DNA from: Cellulophaga sp.
GTDB lineage: Bacteria > Bacteroidota > Bacteroidia > Flavobacteriales > Flavobacteriaceae
Direction of reading: 5' to 3'
DNA: 32,458 nt
Assembly (NCBI GenBank): GCA_030731855.1
Contig: JANQTG010000072.1
Coordinates: forward strand, 1 to 32,458
Both the position numbers and the translations under genes were made by a program. Every line of letters starts with the position of its first letter. Position 1 is the first letter of the stretch. A model generated the notes under the pieces. That model saw only the letters and a program-made list of their open reading frames with translations, searched no databases and had not been told where the DNA came from. Positions 10,001-18,286 of this stretch are shown piece by piece.

Positions 10001-11185
10001 ATTTTCTTTATTTATGTACGTAGTTTCATATTTTTCAGGGTCAAAAATAGTGATGCCACCACCTTCTGTCCCGAAATATAGATTTTTATCTGGATCAGCC
10101 ACAATAGAACTAACAACTTTAAAACTGAGTCTATTTTGCGTAAAATGTTCTCCATAATTTATAAAATTATTGTTTGAAACATCCCAAATATCAATACCGC
10201 CATAATAAGACCCAATCCAAACAGATCCTTTTTTATCTAAAAAGATAGATTTAATATAATTATGACTAAGACTTCTAGAATCATAAGGCACGTTTACTAG
10301 TTTTTCGTAATTACCTTTTTCATCTAAATAGGTAACACCATCAGATGTTCCAATCCAAAGATTACCATCTTGGGTTTTTTTTATTACCCGAACGTCGGTA
10401 TCAATAGAATTATTTATAAATTTTTCATTTAAGGTATCAAACCAGTACATACCTTTAGTTTTTGTACCTATACAAATAGAGTTTTTGCCATAAGGTAAAA
10501 TACTTTGCACAAATAGCGGTACCTTTTCATTTTCAGGAGTAAAAGATTGAAATTTATATTGGCCATTGGTTGTACTTACAACTTTACAAAAACCTTCGGC
10601 AGTTCCTATCCAAATAGTACCATCATCACTTTGAGAAATACTTAAAATATAATTCGAAGGCAAAGCGCTAGTAGAATTAATAGCGGCATACACTTTTTTG
10701 AAATTATTTATTTTCTTATTGTAAATCGATAGACCTTTTGAAGTACCCGCCCAGATTTCACCATTCTGCATTTCGGTAACACACCAAACAGTATTATTGC
10801 TTAAAGAATTTTCATCAGAAGAGTAAAAAAAGCTTTTGAAGATGCCGCTTACAGGATCATAACGATTTAAACCATTGTAGGTGCCTATCCAGATATACCC
10901 TTCGGAATCTTGAGTAATGTCTAAAATATCACTATTACTAATTGATGTAGAATCGTACGGATCGTTACGAAAAACTTTAAAGCTATGACCATTATAAACA
11001 TTCAGTCCGTCTCTTGTGCCGAGCCACATTTGTCCAAGATTATCTTGTTCTATGGCGATAACCGAACTTTGTGATAAGCCGTCAAGTGTAGATAAATGTT
11101 TAAATTGATATTTTGGATATTGCGCAACTAAAAAGAAACATCCGTTCAATATAAAATAAATAAATAACCATAGTTTTCTCTTCAT
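7097..11185 (-). CDS. Hybrid two-component system regulator (sensor kinase, receiver and AraC DNA-binding domain in one protein)
   Basis: The 1362-residue protein begins with an N-terminal signal or anchor, followed by many two-component propeller repeats (repeated IWIGT and LWIGT words, about 25-700). Next come a Y_Y_Y-type domain ending near 780 and one transmembrane helix (about 785-807). The histidine kinase dimerisation block NISHEFRTPLTLISGP carries His845 and is followed by an ATPase domain (DSGPGIDEKY, GTGIGLSIAKGF). A receiver domain follows with Asp1157 in SDVIMP, then a C-terminal AraC-type helix-turn-helix (last ~100 residues, ending GFKNPKYFSKCFHKKFGKSP). All key residues are present, so it should be functional. 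Such proteins bind breakdown oligosaccharides in the periplasm and activate their PUL. It sits directly upstream of susC on the same strand and most likely controls susCD and the hydrolases. Confidence 0.95.
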   Translation of the reverse strand: MKRKLWLFIYFILNGCFFLVAQYPKYQFKHLSTLDGLSQSSVIAIEQDNLGQMWLGTRDGLNVYNGHSFKVFRNDPYDSTSISNSDILDITQDSEGYIWIGTYNGLNRYDPVSGIFKSFFYSSDENSLSNNTVWCVTEMQNGEIWAGTSKGLSIYNKKINNFKKVYAAINSTSALPSNYILSISQSDDGTIWIGTAEGFCKVVSTTNGQYKFQSFTPENEKVPLFVQSILPYGKNSICIGTKTKGMYWFDTLNEKFINNSIDTDVRVIKKTQDGNLWIGTSDGVTYLDEKGNYEKLVNVPYDSRSLSHNYIKSIFLDKKGSVWIGSYYGGIDIWDVSNNNFINYGEHFTQNRLSFKVVSSIVADPDKNLYFGTEGGGITIFDPEKYETTYINKENSPELLSDNIKALLLVDDNLWIGSYDKGIKVYNTKRKTFDTTFLPKELYQLINDTGVFTIKSGGRNSIWIGTFGNGLIRYNTATKTSQLFRSTLNPENSLSNNRIRSMMTDNKLNVWAGTQSGLNLLSFSENGTLKSIEHYFYNQETTSGDDILAIYQDSNGTIWVGVRAKGLYKFNGEKFDKVPVETGKTVTSVYSILEDAEKNLWMSSNQGLIKYEPNSGFFTIYDQKDGLAGNEFNSGASLKVGNSTFYFGGPTGVTTFDSKKIDKNTFAPQVLLSDFKIQNKTISPNNSPEILSKNISFVNAITLEHDKANFSINYAIPNFINSSNNKYKYRMVGLENSWTETTQNQANYTIQRPGDYIFEVMGANNDGIWNTTPTILKITVKPAIWKSNLAYILYSLLLLSGIIALGNIIRSQTKLKHKLQLEHLEKVRNQEINDEKLKFFTNISHEFRTPLTLISGPLQKLLEDYKGSSFVYKKLLVIESNANHLLQLINRLMDFRKLENNKFKLEAAEGNIVKFLREIYHSFSEYAKSRNDSYTFESDEDEILLFYDRPKLEQVFFNLISNAFKYTPQNGQIKIIIKKVDSHIVIDIMDSGPGIDEKYSEKVFDRFFEIPEYQKNINGQGTGTGIGLSIAKGFVDLHKGEISVLNNVLKGSVFRVKLPLGKDHLEKDQIIKDFKFSDDLGLYTSQVNHINFEANFETDELLFDTEKATVLLVEDNEPLRQFMKELLKENYNILEASNGEEAMKIALQNVPDLIVSDVIMPVMVGTELCSKIKANLKTSHIPVILLTSRTSLVYKFEGLESGADDYISKPFNIKEFSLRVKNLIDSTRRLRNKFSTENTFTPSDITVSSMDEQLLKKALQIVEDNISNEQFDIPTFSSELGVSRTLLFTKIKAWTNVTPNDFIQEIRMKRAAQLLEQDKLNISEVSYQVGFKNPKYFSKCFHKKFGKSPTEYLAKFSETHHK

Positions 11186-11273
11186 AAATCCATATCAAAA
11201 TGATAATTATATGTCATAAAACTACCATTAAATTCATCAAATTAACGTTAAATATAAAAATTTTGCTTTGAAA

Positions 11274-12937
11274 TTACTTTAGTCTTTTACTTAATTGATA
11301 ATCATACAAAGATGGAAATTGCGTTATTTTTTTATTCATCAACTCAATATAAGGTTCTGGGCCGTAATTAATCTGTATTGGGTGATTTGCATGTATTGCT
11401 ATAAGCCTAGCGAAAGGCCCATCTTGCATTCCGTTAAGGAGTATTGAGTCTGAATTATTTAATCCGCTTAAAAATTGAACATTAATATTCCAAAAAGTAC
11501 TATATGCTCCGTGTGATGGTTTCCAATAGCCTGCGCCACCACCTGCAAATAATGGGTAACTTCTGTCTTCATTCGGATTTACATGTACTGTAATATTATC
11601 AAATAAATTTTGATGGTTAGCGCCAGAATGTTGGTCTAGAACAGGATCAACATAAACTTCACAATTTTTATAGACATTTTTTGTAGAGAAAGTATTAAAG
11701 CTCAACGGATGATCAGCATTATTAAATACTTTTAAATTTTCAACTAAAACATTATGAACTCCTGCCATGGCAACTGTATAATGTGCTTTATTATTTCCTT
11801 CGGTTGTAATATTTGATATGGTAACATTGGCTATTTCTTCGGTTAAAATGCCGCTATCTGCATTATTAATAACCACATTGTTTACCCAACTATTAAAAAC
11901 CCTTGTTAAGAAAATAGCATTATTGCCACGTTCCACATGGTGGGCTACATAAGGAGCATGGGGAAAAGTGATTCTTAAATGTTCAATACCTACTTCTTTT
12001 AAATGTTTCCATGTGACTAACTTAGCTTCATATTCAGGCTTAATTGTGATAGTTAAGGGAGATTTAATAGTTACTAAATTACCTTTTAGACCTGTAATTA
12101 AAACCTGTTGCCGAACTATGGGTAGCTTGGGAAATTCCCAATGATGAGAGCCGGGGTTTACATCCGTTTTTTTATATAGGTCGTTTATGATCTCTGAGGA
12201 TTGTCCTGTTTTGTTGAACAGCTGTAATTCTACAACATCGCCAATTTTGAGTCCGCTTATAATCGATGTTTTCAGGGTAAATTCACCTCGTTTACCTTCA
12301 TGAACATTAGCAAGAATAGTTTGATGTGCATCGTATTTTTCTAAATACGATTTTACACGTTCGCCAGGCACTTGTGTCCAAATCATTCCACCCGACCAAG
12401 CGTATTGAGAAAATGGTAAATCTATATTATTTTCTTTTTCACGCTGGCGTTTATCAAACTGAAGTAAATATTCTCTAAGTTCTGTCAGAACTTCTGAATC
12501 ATCTAAATACATCATTGGCCTCGGACAGTATATTTCAGTACCATTTTCCCCCGTACAGCACCTCTTAGCACAAAATTACTACGTTCAATATATAGAATAC
12601 TACTCAGGATTATTCTGCCTTTAGGTAATTGTAGTACAATAGTTCCATCAAAATCTTTAGTTTCCTTAAGGGCTTTTATAAGCGCTATAGAATCATCTAA
12701 ACCGTCATTGGCAATTACGCCATAATCGGTCGCATTTATAATTTTTGTGGTGTGTAGTGGAATCTCTTTTTCTCCAAAATGATACCCAGCAAAGCTAAAG
12801 TCAGGTAGATATAGATCATCTGCGGTATTTTTTAAGTTTAAAATGGCTGGGATATTCTGTGAAAAGCTACTTAAAATCAACCCTAGAAAAAAAATTAGGA
12901 ATAGGTTCAATTTTAATATTTTAAAAATTCGTAACAT
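11274..12937 (-). pseudogene. Secreted pectate-lyase-like beta-helix protein (DUF4955-like), split by a one-base frameshift
   Basis: Two overlapping frames belong to one protein. The first (12937-12512, 141 codons) has a signal peptide (LFLIFFLGLILSSFS) and the start of a pectate-lyase-fold domain (FAGYHFGEKEIP, then INATDYGVIANDGLDDSIALIK, about 68-88), but diverges after VLRGAVRG. The second (12515-11274, 413 codons) starts inside the fold and holds beta-helix turns (VNNVVINNADSGILTEEIANVTI) plus a C-terminal part resembling the DUF4955 proteins of Bacteroidota. Adding one G to the G5 run read from 12552-12548 joins them without a stop through GENGTEIYCPRPM into 554 residues, a sensible size. 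The frames overlap by ATGA, so a coupled gene pair is possible but less likely. The fold is shared by lyases, epimerases and glycosidases; the activity is unknown. If intact, it is the only candidate backbone-cleaving enzyme in this part of the PUL. Confidence 0.75.
12548..12552 (-). other. Frameshift site in the beta-helix gene (G5 run on coding strand)
   Basis: On the coding strand the sequence reads GCTGTACGGGGGAAAATGG. With five Gs the frame leads to a stop at 12512. With six Gs it continues into the downstream 413-codon frame. It may be a sequencing or assembly error, a real mutation, or a site rescued by polymerase slippage. Confidence 0.7.
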
Positions 12938-13010
12938 AATTAAGAAAAATAAATATATCTATTATTATTTGTACAAGATACCACAGGATAGATATATTTA
13001 CTAGCACAAC

Positions 13011-13063
13011 TACTTTTATACCTATAATATGGACATAAGTATCCCTTAATGTGTACTTTTATT
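13011..13063. promoter_or_regulatory. Candidate shared operator region in the beta-helix/uxuB divergent gap
   Basis: The 214-base gap between the two divergent genes holds TACTTTTATACCTATAAT (13011-13028) and TGTACTTTTATT (13052-13063, followed by CATAGTAC). The words TATACCTAT and TGTACTTTTATT also occur upstream of susC. The 11-mer ATACCTATAAT (13018-13028) recurs in reverse orientation at 22680-22690 ahead of uxaC. A common regulator for PUL and uronate genes would explain this. No protein can be assigned from the sequence. Confidence 0.35.
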
Positions 13064-13098
13064 CATAGTACAAAAAGCATTTTGAAGTTAGAAAGGCT

Positions 13099-13106
13099 TA
13101 ATTTTG
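13099..13106 (+). promoter_or_regulatory. Candidate -7 element for the uronate operon
   Basis: TAATTTTG fits the Bacteroidota -7 consensus TAnnTTTG and would start transcription about 40 bases before the uxuB ATG. The nearest upstream TTTG (13081-13084) is only 14 bases away, shorter than usual, so the promoter call is weak. Confidence 0.25.
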
Positions 13107-13151
13107 AGCTAATTGGTAATGATATAAAATTAAAAAATTCAATTTAAAATA

Positions 13152-13982
13152 ATGAATCAAAAAATAATAGTAGTAACAGGAGCTGGTGGCGTTTTGTGCA
13201 GTACACTTGCCGAAGCTTTAGCCAAACAAGGTCATAAAATTGCTGTGCTAGATTTAAAAAAGGAAGCTGCTGATCAAGTAGCCGATACGATCAAGGCAGC
13301 AGGTGGTATTGCAATTGGCGTAGTAGCGAATGTTTTAGAAAAAGCGTCGCTAGAGGCGGCAAAAAAAGAAGTAAACGAAAAATTAGGCTTGTGCGATATT
13401 TTACTAAATGGGGCAGGAGGTAACCATCCTCTAGGGACTACGAGTAATCCGTATTTAGAGTTAGAAGATTTAAAAAATACAACGGAAGGTTTTAAAACTT
13501 TTTTCGATTTAGATACTGCGGGGATACAATTTACCTTTAACCTTAATTTTATTGGCACTTTATTACCAACGCAAGTATTCGCGCAAGATATGGTAGGCAG
13601 ACAAGGCTGTAGTATTTTAAACATATCATCAATGAATGCTTTTACCCCTTTAACTAAAATACCTGCCTATAGTGGCGCAAAAGCGGCAGTATCAAACTTT
13701 ACACAATGGTTGGCGGTACATTTTTCAAAAGTAGGTATTCGTGTAAATGCTTTAGCACCGGGTTTCTTTTTAACCGATCAAAACAGGGCTTTATTAACAC
13801 AAAGTGATGGGTCATTAACTCCAAGAGGTAATACCATTATCGGTCAAACCCCTATGGGTCGTTTTGGTGAGCCAGAAGATTTAGTTGGCACTACACTTTG
13901 GTTATGTAGTGAAGGAGCATCATTTGTAACAGGCGTTGTGGTACCTATCGATGGTGGTTTTAGTGCATTCAGCGGAGTATAA
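13152..13982 (+). CDS. uxuB: SDR-type D-mannonate oxidoreductase (fructuronate reductase)
   Basis: A 276-residue short-chain dehydrogenase. The NAD(P) loop is TGAGGVLC (9-16), which lacks the usual last glycine; from memory, SDR-type UxuB proteins such as Bacillus YjmF share this form. NGAGG (86-90), Ser159/Ser160, Tyr173 and Lys177 complete the SDR active site. The family reduces D-fructuronate to D-mannonate, the step between uronate isomerase and mannonate dehydratase. The next gene is mannonate dehydratase, and a uronate isomerase is encoded at 21250, which supports this reading over a generic SDR. It is the first gene of the plus-strand uronate operon and diverges from the beta-helix gene. 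A 237-base gap separates it from uxuA, so a second promoter there is possible. Confidence 0.85.
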   Translation: MNQKIIVVTGAGGVLCSTLAEALAKQGHKIAVLDLKKEAADQVADTIKAAGGIAIGVVANVLEKASLEAAKKEVNEKLGLCDILLNGAGGNHPLGTTSNPYLELEDLKNTTEGFKTFFDLDTAGIQFTFNLNFIGTLLPTQVFAQDMVGRQGCSILNISSMNAFTPLTKIPAYSGAKAAVSNFTQWLAVHFSKVGIRVNALAPGFFLTDQNRALLTQSDGSLTPRGNTIIGQTPMGRFGEPEDLVGTTLWLCSEGASFVTGVVVPIDGGFSAFSGV

Positions 13983-14037
13983 AATGATGCATAAATGATT
14001 TGGTTTTTAAGATAAGTTTTATTTTTAGCAAGAACAA

Positions 14038-14069
14038 GTTTCCCTCCTTTGGAGGGTTTAATGGAGGTC
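14038..14069. repeat. CCCTCC-TTT-GGAGGG palindrome in the uxuB-uxuA gap
   Basis: CCCTCCTTTGGAGGG (14042-14056) forms a short GC-rich hairpin, followed by TTTAATGGAGG. It stands out in this AT-rich gap. Similar GC-rich intergenic palindromes are common in flavobacteria, so this is probably a small dispersed repeat remnant rather than a terminator, since no T-run follows directly. Confidence 0.4.
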
Positions 14070-14123
14070 TTTTTATGGATAATTAGCAACTTGGTAAACC
14101 CAAAGTTTAGCTAAAAATGCTAG

Positions 14124-14144
14124 ATTGGCTCAATCGCCAATTTT
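14124..14144 (+). other. Short hairpin in the uxuB-uxuA gap (ATTGGC/GCCAAT)
   Basis: ATTGGC (14124-14129) and GCCAAT (14136-14141) form a 6-bp stem with a 6-base loop, and the right arm leads into TTTT (14141-14144). It could act as a weak terminator after uxuB. Together with the 237-base spacing it may reduce read-through into uxuA. Confidence 0.3.
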
Positions 14145-14219
14145 GAATTCTTAGATGTGTTATTTATTAAAATTGAGTTTCACTAAAAAACAAAAAATAA
14201 TACCGATTTTACATAAAGT

Positions 14220-15407
14220 ATGAATTTAGAAAATACATGGCGCTGGTACGGACCTAACGATCCAGTTTCGTTATCAGATATAAAACAATCAGGAGCAACA
14301 GGAGTTGTTACCGCATTGCATCATATTCCTAATGGTCAAATATGGCCAATAGCAGAAATTATAAAAAGAAAAGAAGCACTAGAAGCGGTTGGGCTTACCT
14401 GGTCTGTTGTAGAAAGTGTTCCTATTCATGAAGCTATTAAAACCCAACGTGGCGATTATTTACAATATATCGAAAATTACAAGCAAACGATCTCTAATTT
14501 AGGGGCTTGTGGTATTGATATTGTTTGTTACAATTTTATGCCTGTTTTAGATTGGACACGCACAAATTTAGACTACCAAGTAGAAGATGGTTCAACTGCC
14601 TTACGCTTTGAAGCTGCTGCTTTTGCCGCTTTTGAGTTGTTTTTGTTAAAACGTCCGGGAGCTGAAAAGTCTTATACTGATGATCAAAAAGAGAAAGCTA
14701 AAAAATACTTCGATACCCTTAACGAAACTGCAAAAGAAAAGCTCACGAACACCATTATAGCGGGTTTGCCAGGAGCAGAAGAAGGCTATTCGTTACAAGA
14801 TTTTAATAATATTTTGGCCACCTACGATGGTATAGGGCCAAAAGAATTAAAGAAACATTTGTTTGAATTTTTAAGTCATATTATCCCTGTAGCCGAAAAA
14901 TCGGGTGTGCTAATGTGTATTCATCCTGATGATCCTCCGTATCCTATTTTAGGCTTACCAAGAGTGGTGAGTACTGAACAAGATATTGTAGATTTATATA
15001 AAGCTGTTGATAGTCCAAATAACGGACTTACATTTTGTACAGGATCATTTGGTGTTCGCGCAGATAATGATCTACCGGGCATGGTAAAACGTTTGGGTCA
15101 TCGCATTCATTTTATCCATTTAAGAAGTACTCAACGAGATGCTGATGGTAATTTTCATGAAGCCAATCATTTAGAAGGCAATGTTGACATGTATGGGGTA
15201 ATGAAAGCATTGGTAGAAGAACAAAAAAAGAGAGAAGCATCGGGTAGAAAAGATTATAGAATGCCAATGCGACCCGATCACGGTCATAAAATGCTAGACG
15301 ATTTAAAGAAAAAAACAAATCCGGGGTATTCAGGTATAGGCAGGCTAAGAGGCCTTGCAGAACTTCGGGGCTTAGAATTAGGCATCCGAAAATCTATAGA
15401 AAATTAA
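14220..15407 (+). CDS. uxuA: Mannonate dehydratase
   Basis: The 395-residue protein matches UxuA along its whole length. It opens with the family signature ([20 protein letters not shown], then [15 protein letters not shown]), has [16 protein letters not shown] around 100-116, [17 protein letters not shown] near 238-254, the metal-site region [20 protein letters not shown], and the C-terminal [12 protein letters not shown]. UxuA dehydrates D-mannonate to KDG in the cytoplasm with a divalent metal. It lies between the SDR-type mannonate oxidoreductase and kduI (33 bases downstream), so both uronate branches meet at KDG in this operon. The length is normal and nothing appears missing. Confidence 0.96.
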   Translation: MNLENTWRWYGPNDPVSLSDIKQSGATGVVTALHHIPNGQIWPIAEIIKRKEALEAVGLTWSVVESVPIHEAIKTQRGDYLQYIENYKQTISNLGACGIDIVCYNFMPVLDWTRTNLDYQVEDGSTALRFEAAAFAAFELFLLKRPGAEKSYTDDQKEKAKKYFDTLNETAKEKLTNTIIAGLPGAEEGYSLQDFNNILATYDGIGPKELKKHLFEFLSHIIPVAEKSGVLMCIHPDDPPYPILGLPRVVSTEQDIVDLYKAVDSPNNGLTFCTGSFGVRADNDLPGMVKRLGHRIHFIHLRSTQRDADGNFHEANHLEGNVDMYGVMKALVEEQKKREASGRKDYRMPMRPDHGHKMLDDLKKKTNPGYSGIGRLRGLAELRGLELGIRKSIEN

Positions 15408-15440
15408 ATTAGAATTATTAAACACGTATAAATTTTTATT

Positions 15441-16280
15441 ATGGCAACAACTTACGAAACACGATACGCTTCTAGTCCAGAAGCAGTAAAGAAATATGAC
15501 ACGACGGAATTACGTGAGGAATTCTTAATAGATAATTTAATGCAAAAAGGAAAAGTAAACCTTACATATTCGCATTATGACAGATATATAGCAGGTTCCG
15601 CAGTTCCAGAAAAGCCTTTAAAATTAGAGGCCATAGACCCTTTAAAAGCAGCCTATTTTTTAGAACGTCGCGAATTAGGGATTATCAATGTTGGTGCAAA
15701 CGGTTCTGTTGAAGTAGATGGTGCCAGTTATAGTTTAGCACATAAAGATGCCTTATATATAGGTCAAGGCGCAAAAGAGGTTATTTTTAAAAGTGATGAT
15801 GCAAAGAATCCAGCAAAATTTTATTTGAATTCTGCACCAGCGCATACAAGCTATCCAACAAAAAAGGTAAGCCTTGCAGAAGCAAATAAAATAGAATTAG
15901 GTACGCTTGAAACTGCAAATCATAGAACGGTAAATCAAATGATTATTGGTGGTGTTGTAACTACTTGCCAGTTACAAATGGGGATGACTGAGTTAAAAAC
16001 AGGAAGCGTATGGAACACCATGCCAGCCCATGTTCACGATCGTAGAATGGAAGTATATTTTTATTTAGACGTACCAGAAGGGCAATCTGTTTGTCATTTT
16101 ATGGGGCAACCACAAGAAACACGTCATATTTGGATGCAAAACTACCAAGCTGTAATTTCTCCACCATGGTCTATACATTCAGGATCAGGTACTAGTAATT
16201 ATACTTTTATTTGGGGTATGGCAGGTGAGAATTTAGATTATGGCGATATGGATGTTGCTAAAATAACCGATTTAAGATAA
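15441..16280 (+). CDS. kduI: 5-keto-4-deoxyuronate isomerase
   Basis: The 279-residue cupin-fold enzyme is one residue longer than E. coli KduI. The zinc ligands are all present: His197 and His199 in [12 protein letters not shown], Glu204, and His246 in [10 protein letters not shown]. The spacing equals the E. coli set (196, 198, 203, 245). KduI converts 4-deoxy-L-threo-5-hexosulose uronate, formed from the unsaturated uronate released by GH88, into 3-deoxy-D-glycero-2,5-hexodiulosonate. The next gene, only 3 bases away, is kduD for the following reduction. It links the lyase/GH88 route in the PUL to central metabolism. Confidence 0.97.
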   Translation: MATTYETRYASSPEAVKKYDTTELREEFLIDNLMQKGKVNLTYSHYDRYIAGSAVPEKPLKLEAIDPLKAAYFLERRELGIINVGANGSVEVDGASYSLAHKDALYIGQGAKEVIFKSDDAKNPAKFYLNSAPAHTSYPTKKVSLAEANKIELGTLETANHRTVNQMIIGGVVTTCQLQMGMTELKTGSVWNTMPAHVHDRRMEVYFYLDVPEGQSVCHFMGQPQETRHIWMQNYQAVISPPWSIHSGSGTSNYTFIWGMAGENLDYGDMDVAKITDLR

Positions 16281-16283
16281 ACT

Positions 16284-17072
16284 ATGGAATTATTTAATTT
16301 AAAAGGAAAAATTGCATTAGTAACGGGAAGCACGCACGGATTAGGAATGGCCATGGCAATGGGCCTAGGCAAAGCTGGTGCAACCGTAATTATCAATGGA
16401 AATTCATCACAACAAAAAATTGATGATGCGGTAAAAGAATATCAAAAAGAAGGCATAAAAGTGTTTGGGTATAAATTTAATGTAACGGATGAAGCCCAAG
16501 TGAAACAAGCCATCAACGATATTCAGACCGAAGTAGGGCCAATTGATATTTTGGTGAATAATGCGGGAATTATTAAGCGTACTCCCTTAGAAGATATGGA
16601 AGTTGCTGATTTCAGAGAAGTGGTAGACGTAGATTTGGTGAGTCCGTTTATCATGTCAAAACACGTAGTAAAAAGTATGATTGCCAGAAAGCAAGGCAAA
16701 ATCATCAATATATGTTCTATGATGAGCGAACTTGGCCGCAATACGGTTGGTGCTTACGCTGCGGCGAAAGGCGGACTCAAAATGCTGACACAAAATATGG
16801 CTACTGAATGGGCAAAACACAATATACAAGTCAATGGTATTGGCCCAGGCTATTTTGCTACGTCACAAACCGCTCCTATTCGAGTAGAAGGGCATCCTTT
16901 TAATGATTTTATCATCTCAAGAACTCCTGCGGCAAAATGGGGAGATCCTAATGATTTGCAAGGAGCAGCGATTTTTTTAGCTTCAAAAGCCAGTAATTTT
17001 GTCAACGGGCATGTTTTATATGTCGATGGCGGAATTTTAGCCACCATCGGGAAACCATCCAACGAAAATTAA
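16284..17072 (+). CDS. kduD: 2-dehydro-3-deoxy-D-gluconate 5-dehydrogenase (KduD), SDR family
   Basis: A 262-residue SDR with the cofactor loop TGSTHGLG (14-21), NNAG (92-95), Ser145, Tyr158 and Lys162. KduD reduces 3-deoxy-D-glycero-2,5-hexodiulosonate to KDG. It follows kduI by 3 bases and should be translationally coupled, which supports KduD over the closely related gluconate 5-dehydrogenases. The C-terminal RTPAAKWGDPNDLQGAAIFL and NGHVLYVDGG stretches are typical of this subgroup. KDG would next need KdgK and KdgA, which are not recognised in this window. Confidence 0.92.
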   Translation: MELFNLKGKIALVTGSTHGLGMAMAMGLGKAGATVIINGNSSQQKIDDAVKEYQKEGIKVFGYKFNVTDEAQVKQAINDIQTEVGPIDILVNNAGIIKRTPLEDMEVADFREVVDVDLVSPFIMSKHVVKSMIARKQGKIINICSMMSELGRNTVGAYAAAKGGLKMLTQNMATEWAKHNIQVNGIGPGYFATSQTAPIRVEGHPFNDFIISRTPAAKWGDPNDLQGAAIFLASKASNFVNGHVLYVDGGILATIGKPSNEN

Positions 17073-17082
17073 ATTTAAACTG

Positions 17083-18261
17083 ATGCGAAAATATACTTAT
17101 TTACTTATCTTTCTTTTAGCGGTCATAACGGTATCTTGTCAAGAAGAAGCTAAAAAGAACAAACAGATTACGGTAAAAAATAGCCTAGCAATTGACCGTT
17201 CTTTTGAGACAGTGACAATCGATATTGCATCGTTAGCCTTAAAAAATAAAGAAGGCGTTGTAGCCATATTGGATGCAGTAACCCAGACTGAAGTTGTTTC
17301 ACAAGAAATAGATAGCGATGGCGATGGAGTGGTAGATCAGATTTTGTTTCAGCCTACCATAAAAGCCAATTCAGAAAAAATATTCGATGTTATTCTTAAA
17401 GAAAAGATAGCCATAAAAGGCGTTGATCCTGATTGTTACTCTAGGTTTGTGCCAGAACGTACCGATGATTATGCTTGGGAAAACAATAAAGTAGCTTTTA
17501 GAACTTATGGTCCGGTAGCTCAAAAAATGGTAGAAGATGGTGTAAAAGGTGGCACACTTTCTAGCGGAATAGATGCTTGGTTAAAACGCGTAGAATATCC
17601 TATTATAAATGCATGGTATAAAAAAACTACCGATGGTACAGGTAGCTATCATGAAGATACAGGCGAAGGTTTAGATAATTTTCATGTAGGTGTAAGTAGA
17701 GGTGTTGGTGGTATCGCAAAGAAAGTGGACAGTACCTATCACTTTTCAAGAAACTTTGTGACTTGGAAAAATGTACATAACGGCCCTATCAGAACTAGTT
17801 TTGTATTAACCTATGCCGATTGGGATGCGAATGGTACTATGATTACAGAACAAAAACATATTTCTTTAGATTATGGCAGTAATTTTTCTAGGTTTGAAAT
17901 CGTATTAAAAGGAACAGATACTATTTCAGCTGGACTAACCTTACATAATAATGAAGGAGTTGTTGCTGTAAACGAAGCTAATGCCTGGATTAGTCATTGG
18001 GAAACTTTAGACGATTCTGAAATAGGTACGGCTATAATCACACCAAAAACTATTTTTATTGGTAGTGAACACTACGTAACGAGTAAAAAAGATGAAAGTA
18101 ATTTATTTGTACATCTTAAAGTTAATGATAATAAAGTGATTTATTATGCGGGTTTTGGTTGGAAAAAAGCGGGAGAATTTACCACTAAAGAAGCTTGGGA
18201 AAATCATTTAAACCTTTTTTCTCAATGTTTAGAAACTCCTTTAGTCGCAAGTATTAAGTAG
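17083..18261 (+). CDS. DUF4861-like lipoprotein in the uronate operon
   Basis: The 392-residue protein has a lipoprotein signal (LIFLLAVITVSC, Cys19) and so is periplasmic or membrane-tethered. I recognise the general DUF4861 pattern from Bacteroidota: an N-terminal SLAIDRSFETVTIDI strand region, SDGDGVVDQILFQP, SRFVPERTDDYAWENNKVAFRTYGP (about 118-142), and a mid part rich in Gly, His and Asp (SYHEDTGEGLDNFHVG). No enzyme activity can be read with certainty. It sits 10 bases after kduD and 25 before dctP, inside a uronate catabolic and uptake operon. A role on uronic-acid sugars at the cell envelope, such as a sugar-binding or carbohydrate-active protein, is a guess from context. Confidence 0.75.
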   Translation: MRKYTYLLIFLLAVITVSCQEEAKKNKQITVKNSLAIDRSFETVTIDIASLALKNKEGVVAILDAVTQTEVVSQEIDSDGDGVVDQILFQPTIKANSEKIFDVILKEKIAIKGVDPDCYSRFVPERTDDYAWENNKVAFRTYGPVAQKMVEDGVKGGTLSSGIDAWLKRVEYPIINAWYKKTTDGTGSYHEDTGEGLDNFHVGVSRGVGGIAKKVDSTYHFSRNFVTWKNVHNGPIRTSFVLTYADWDANGTMITEQKHISLDYGSNFSRFEIVLKGTDTISAGLTLHNNEGVVAVNEANAWISHWETLDDSEIGTAIITPKTIFIGSEHYVTSKKDESNLFVHLKVNDNKVIYYAGFGWKKAGEFTTKEAWENHLNLFSQCLETPLVASIK

Positions 18262-18286
18262 GCTTATAATTTTATAATACGCACGT

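Noticed and set aside
12512-12515. ATGA overlap of the two beta-helix frames as a translationally coupled gene pair
   Set aside because: The second frame starts in the middle of a beta-helix fold and has no signal peptide, and the bases before its ATG encode a sensible continuation (GENGTEIYCPRP). A one-base frameshift explains this better, although it is not proven.
12535-12560. Programmed -1 ribosomal frameshift
   Set aside because: The codons GTA CGG GGG AAA do not give a standard X XXY YYZ slippery heptamer in the right phase, and no obvious stimulatory structure follows. Indel or polymerase slippage is more likely.
13274-13624. Minus-strand 116-codon open frame inside the uxuB gene
   Set aside because: Shadow of a clear SDR gene on the other strand; no start context or family resemblance.
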